From Chamaesiphon sp. (GTDB lineage Bacteria > Cyanobacteriota > Cyanobacteriia > Cyanobacteriales > Chamaesiphonaceae), in NCBI GenBank assembly GCA_026786125.1, contig JAJAYU010000396.1, positions 1 to 16,091 of the forward strand: a stretch of 16,091 bases of DNA, read 5' to 3'. Below the pieces are notes generated by a model. It saw only the letters and a program-made list of their open reading frames with translations, did not search any database and was not told the origin of the DNA. Shown in pieces: positions 14,673-16,091 of this stretch. A program made the translations under genes and the position numbers. Positions within the stretch are counted from its first letter, which is position 1. Every line of letters begins with the position of its first letter.

Positions 14673-15272
14673 CTAGGGACGAAACATCGATTGAGTCAAT
14701 CGAATCCCCCCAGATCGAATCCCCATAATGATATGCACAAGGATAAATAACAAGGAAATTGGTACTGTCATGAAATGTACAGTGCGTAAGATTTGCCAGT
14801 TGATAAATAATCCAGATAGCCAATGCAACTGAGCTGGTTTATACATTGCCAATCCAGATCCGATCGCCAGTAGCAAAACGGGGATAATTCCTGTATATAC
14901 TAGGCGATGCCAAGCATAAGTGCGCCGCTTGGGATTTTGGCCGACTTTTAGGGCTTGTAAATCTTGTCCAGAAACAAATTTTCTTTTCCACCGCTGGGTC
15001 AGAAAGATGTAAATACCATAAATTAGCAAGGTAAATGCAAATACCCACATGGTTGTAAAATGCCAATTTCTACCGCCAGCTAACCAATCACCTAAAGTCG
15101 CCCACTTTGGAAATGTCCAACCATTTTTGCCACCAAAGACTGGAGTAGCATTGTAAATTTGTAAGCCACTGCCAATCATGATCGATAGGCTGATAATAAT
15201 TAACCCGTGGAGAATTTTAACAAATCCTGTTTGGGGTGGAATTGGTAGAGATTTAGTGCGTTGTTTTGTCAT
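14673..15272 (-). CDS. Membrane cytochrome b (b561 / hydrogenase-type cytochrome b subunit)
   Basis: This 199-residue protein has four hydrophobic segments, at about 17-39, 70-92, 124-144 and 165-187. Histidines H22, H71, H122, H166 and H180 lie in or next to the helices and can supply the axial ligands of two b hemes, as in the cytochrome b561/HyaC-type family. Basic loops (RWKRK at 94-98, PKRRT at 114-118) suggest that the loop between helices 2 and 3 faces the cytoplasm. It is first of a two-gene unit with the molybdoprotein and probably passes electrons between the quinone pool and that enzyme. It is not the MsrQ type by sequence appearance, so the pair is not a textbook MsrPQ system. Confidence 0.88.
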   Translation of the reverse strand: MTKQRTKSLPIPPQTGFVKILHGLIIISLSIMIGSGLQIYNATPVFGGKNGWTFPKWATLGDWLAGGRNWHFTTMWVFAFTLLIYGIYIFLTQRWKRKFVSGQDLQALKVGQNPKRRTYAWHRLVYTGIIPVLLLAIGSGLAMYKPAQLHWLSGLFINWQILRTVHFMTVPISLLFILVHIIMGIRSGGIRLTQSMFRP

Positions 15273-15358
15273 GGGGTGATGAAGGCATAATCTTACCGAT
15301 TGAATCTATATCTTAAATACAAACTCGATCGACTATTGGATTCATAAATTTGGATACT

Positions 15359-15823
15359 CTAGCAAACATCAGGTGGTAATTGGGATTTAGGCGGTTGCTG
15401 CAATCTCTGCTCAATCGAGTCTTCCAAACTCTGACGCGAGATCTCTTTACCAAGATCGAGATTTTGAGAGTTATTTAGGAAGACAATTCGATCGATCTCA
15501 GGGAAAGCTAGCAAATAGAACAAGAGCTGAATCACCGGAACTTCGACGGCTAAATCATTTACCAGCGAACCACCATCGAATTGACTGATATCCTCAGGTT
15601 TAACAAATGCGTAAATAACTTTGATTTCTAAATCAGGTTGACGATGATGCTGGAGAGTGGTGATTACCGATTCGCCCTGCTGACTTTGGCAGATATAATA
15701 TGTTGTCTGGGGTAAAGCTTCAGCAGCCTGTTGCAAGACTGGTGCGATTTCTTTGACGCTCTTGCGACTCTCCAGATCTGGCGCGCCATCAATTAGTTTT
15801 TTTACTTGTTCGTCAAGATTCAT
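15359..15823 (-). CDS. Conserved-looking protein of unknown function, divergent from dnaK
   Basis: This 154-residue soluble protein begins MNLDEQVKKLIDGAPDLESR from the ATG at 15823. The N-terminus is helical and the middle alternates strands and helices, including TTYYICQSQQGESVITTL and LEIKVIYAFVKPEDIS. A hydrophobic helix, VPVIQLLFYLLAFPE, and the strand DRIVFLNNS follow, and a Gln/Pro-rich tail closes the chain. No catalytic motif is apparent. An upstream in-frame start at 15898 would translate part of an intergenic repeat (residues TYSLLFPIPYPLFSFF) and is rejected. It stands alone, transcribed away from dnaK. I recall proteins of this look only in cyanobacteria, but cannot name a family or a role. 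Confidence 0.78.
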   Translation of the reverse strand: MNLDEQVKKLIDGAPDLESRKSVKEIAPVLQQAAEALPQTTYYICQSQQGESVITTLQHHRQPDLEIKVIYAFVKPEDISQFDGGSLVNDLAVEVPVIQLLFYLLAFPEIDRIVFLNNSQNLDLGKEISRQSLEDSIEQRLQQPPKSQLPPDVC

Positions 15824-15843
15824 AAAGAAAGAGAATAAGGGAT

Positions 15844-15928
15844 AGGGGATAGGGAATAGCAAAGAATAAGTTTTAGTAAAAAGTGTCTCAATAGACACAT
15901 AACCCCTAGCCCCTATTCCCTATCCCCT
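15844..15928. repeat. 16-bp inverted repeat made of GGGATA heptads, with an inner hairpin and a G-quadruplex motif
   Basis: AGGGGATAGGGAATAG (15844-15859) is the exact complement of 15913-15928. Both arms consist of GGGATAG-type heptads, of the same class as the other tandem repeats here. Between them, GTGTCT/AGACAC (15883-15888 and 15893-15898) forms a 6-bp stem with a 4-base loop. The right copy (15903-15927) read on the minus strand has four G-runs with 3- to 4-base loops, a good G-quadruplex motif. The element occupies the divergent gap between the unknown gene (minus) and dnaK (plus). Confidence 0.72.
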
Positions 15929-16020
15929 TTCATTGTAAAGATACCATCGTCGAACTCCAGCCACCTAAGTAGTGCTATACCCACCTAATTGGGGGATCGA
16001 TGCGATAAAATAAGACCAAT

Positions 16021-16033
16021 ATTTGTGACAAAT
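16021..16033. promoter_or_regulatory. Palindrome in the dnaK leader
   Basis: ATTTGTGACAAAT is a perfect 6+1+6 palindrome ending 23 bases before the dnaK ATG. TAAAAT at 16006-16011 could be a -10 box just upstream. The palindrome could bind a regulator. It is not the CIRCE element, which is much longer (9-bp arms with a 9-base spacer) and has a different sequence. Confidence 0.4.
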
Positions 16034-16056
16034 TAGTCATCTAGGAAAAGCAACGG

Positions 16057-16091
16057 ATGGGTAAAGTAGTAGGCATCGACCTGGGTACCAC
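16057..16091 (+). CDS. dnaK: DnaK (Hsp70 chaperone), 5' end only
   Basis: The window ends inside the first codons of a gene reading MGKVVGIDLGTT, the invariant start of Hsp70/DnaK proteins and their first phosphate-binding motif. DnaK is an ATP-dependent folding chaperone working with DnaJ and GrpE. Only 35 bases are visible. AGGAAAAG at 16043-16050 is a good ribosome-binding site before the ATG. Cyanobacteria carry several dnaK paralogues, and which one this is cannot be told from 11 residues. Confidence 0.9.
   Translation, partial: MGKVVGIDLGT

Noticed and set aside
1..16091. CRISPR array, transposase, phage or defence genes
   Set aside because: No direct repeats with spacers, no terminal inverted repeats around an open frame, and no recognisable mobile or defence proteins on either strand.

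Overview
The window is chromosomal DNA from a cyanobacterium. The evidence is the gene order rpsT-tatD-rpoB (rpoC1 expected just off the left edge), a cyanobacterial-length RpoB of 1100 residues, and several families largely confined to cyanobacteria and plastids (a fibrillin/PAP-like protein and a DUF4336 protein). At least five copies of the HIP1 octamer GCGATCGC and short heptameric tandem repeats in the intergenic gaps point the same way. I cannot fix the genus from the sequence alone. No rRNA, tRNA, CRISPR array, transposase, integrase or phage gene was seen.

Layout. (1) 1-4838, minus strand: information-processing block rpsT -> tatD -> rpoB, with a 311-base leader before rpoB that carries a hairpin. 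(2) 5167-7803, plus strand: a conserved-looking protein of unknown function, a strong 22-bp-stem hairpin, the Holliday-junction resolvase-like ruvX (yqgF), and a large single-pass membrane protein I do not recognise. (3) 11958-7953, minus strand: five closely spaced genes in transcription order, DUF4336 protein, fibrillin-like protein, small ABM-type alpha/beta-barrel protein, DUF39 'homocysteine biosynthesis' protein and coaD. A heptad repeat interrupts the run just upstream of the DUF39 gene. (4) 12138-12584, plus strand: a small putative lipoprotein followed at once by a perfect G-quadruplex motif. (5) 13085-12675 and 13578-13183, minus strand: queF (queuosine pathway) and a small cysteine-rich protein, the latter preceded by a 350-base gap with several inverted repeats. 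(6) 15272-13929, minus strand: a membrane cytochrome b followed by a sulfite-oxidase-family molybdoprotein with a Tat/lipoprotein-like signal, a probable two-gene redox module. (7) 15823-15359, minus strand: a small unknown protein divergent from dnaK, whose first 35 bases end the window.

Most of the content is core metabolism and housekeeping. The features worth a second look are the intergenic ones: phased heptad repeats, two G-quadruplex-forming repeats, nested palindromes at gene ends, and the structured 13.6-13.9 kb gap. On the protein side they are the cytochrome b/molybdoprotein pair, the CBS-less DUF39 protein beside coaD, and the unrecognised membrane protein. I found no clear new defence or mobile system.
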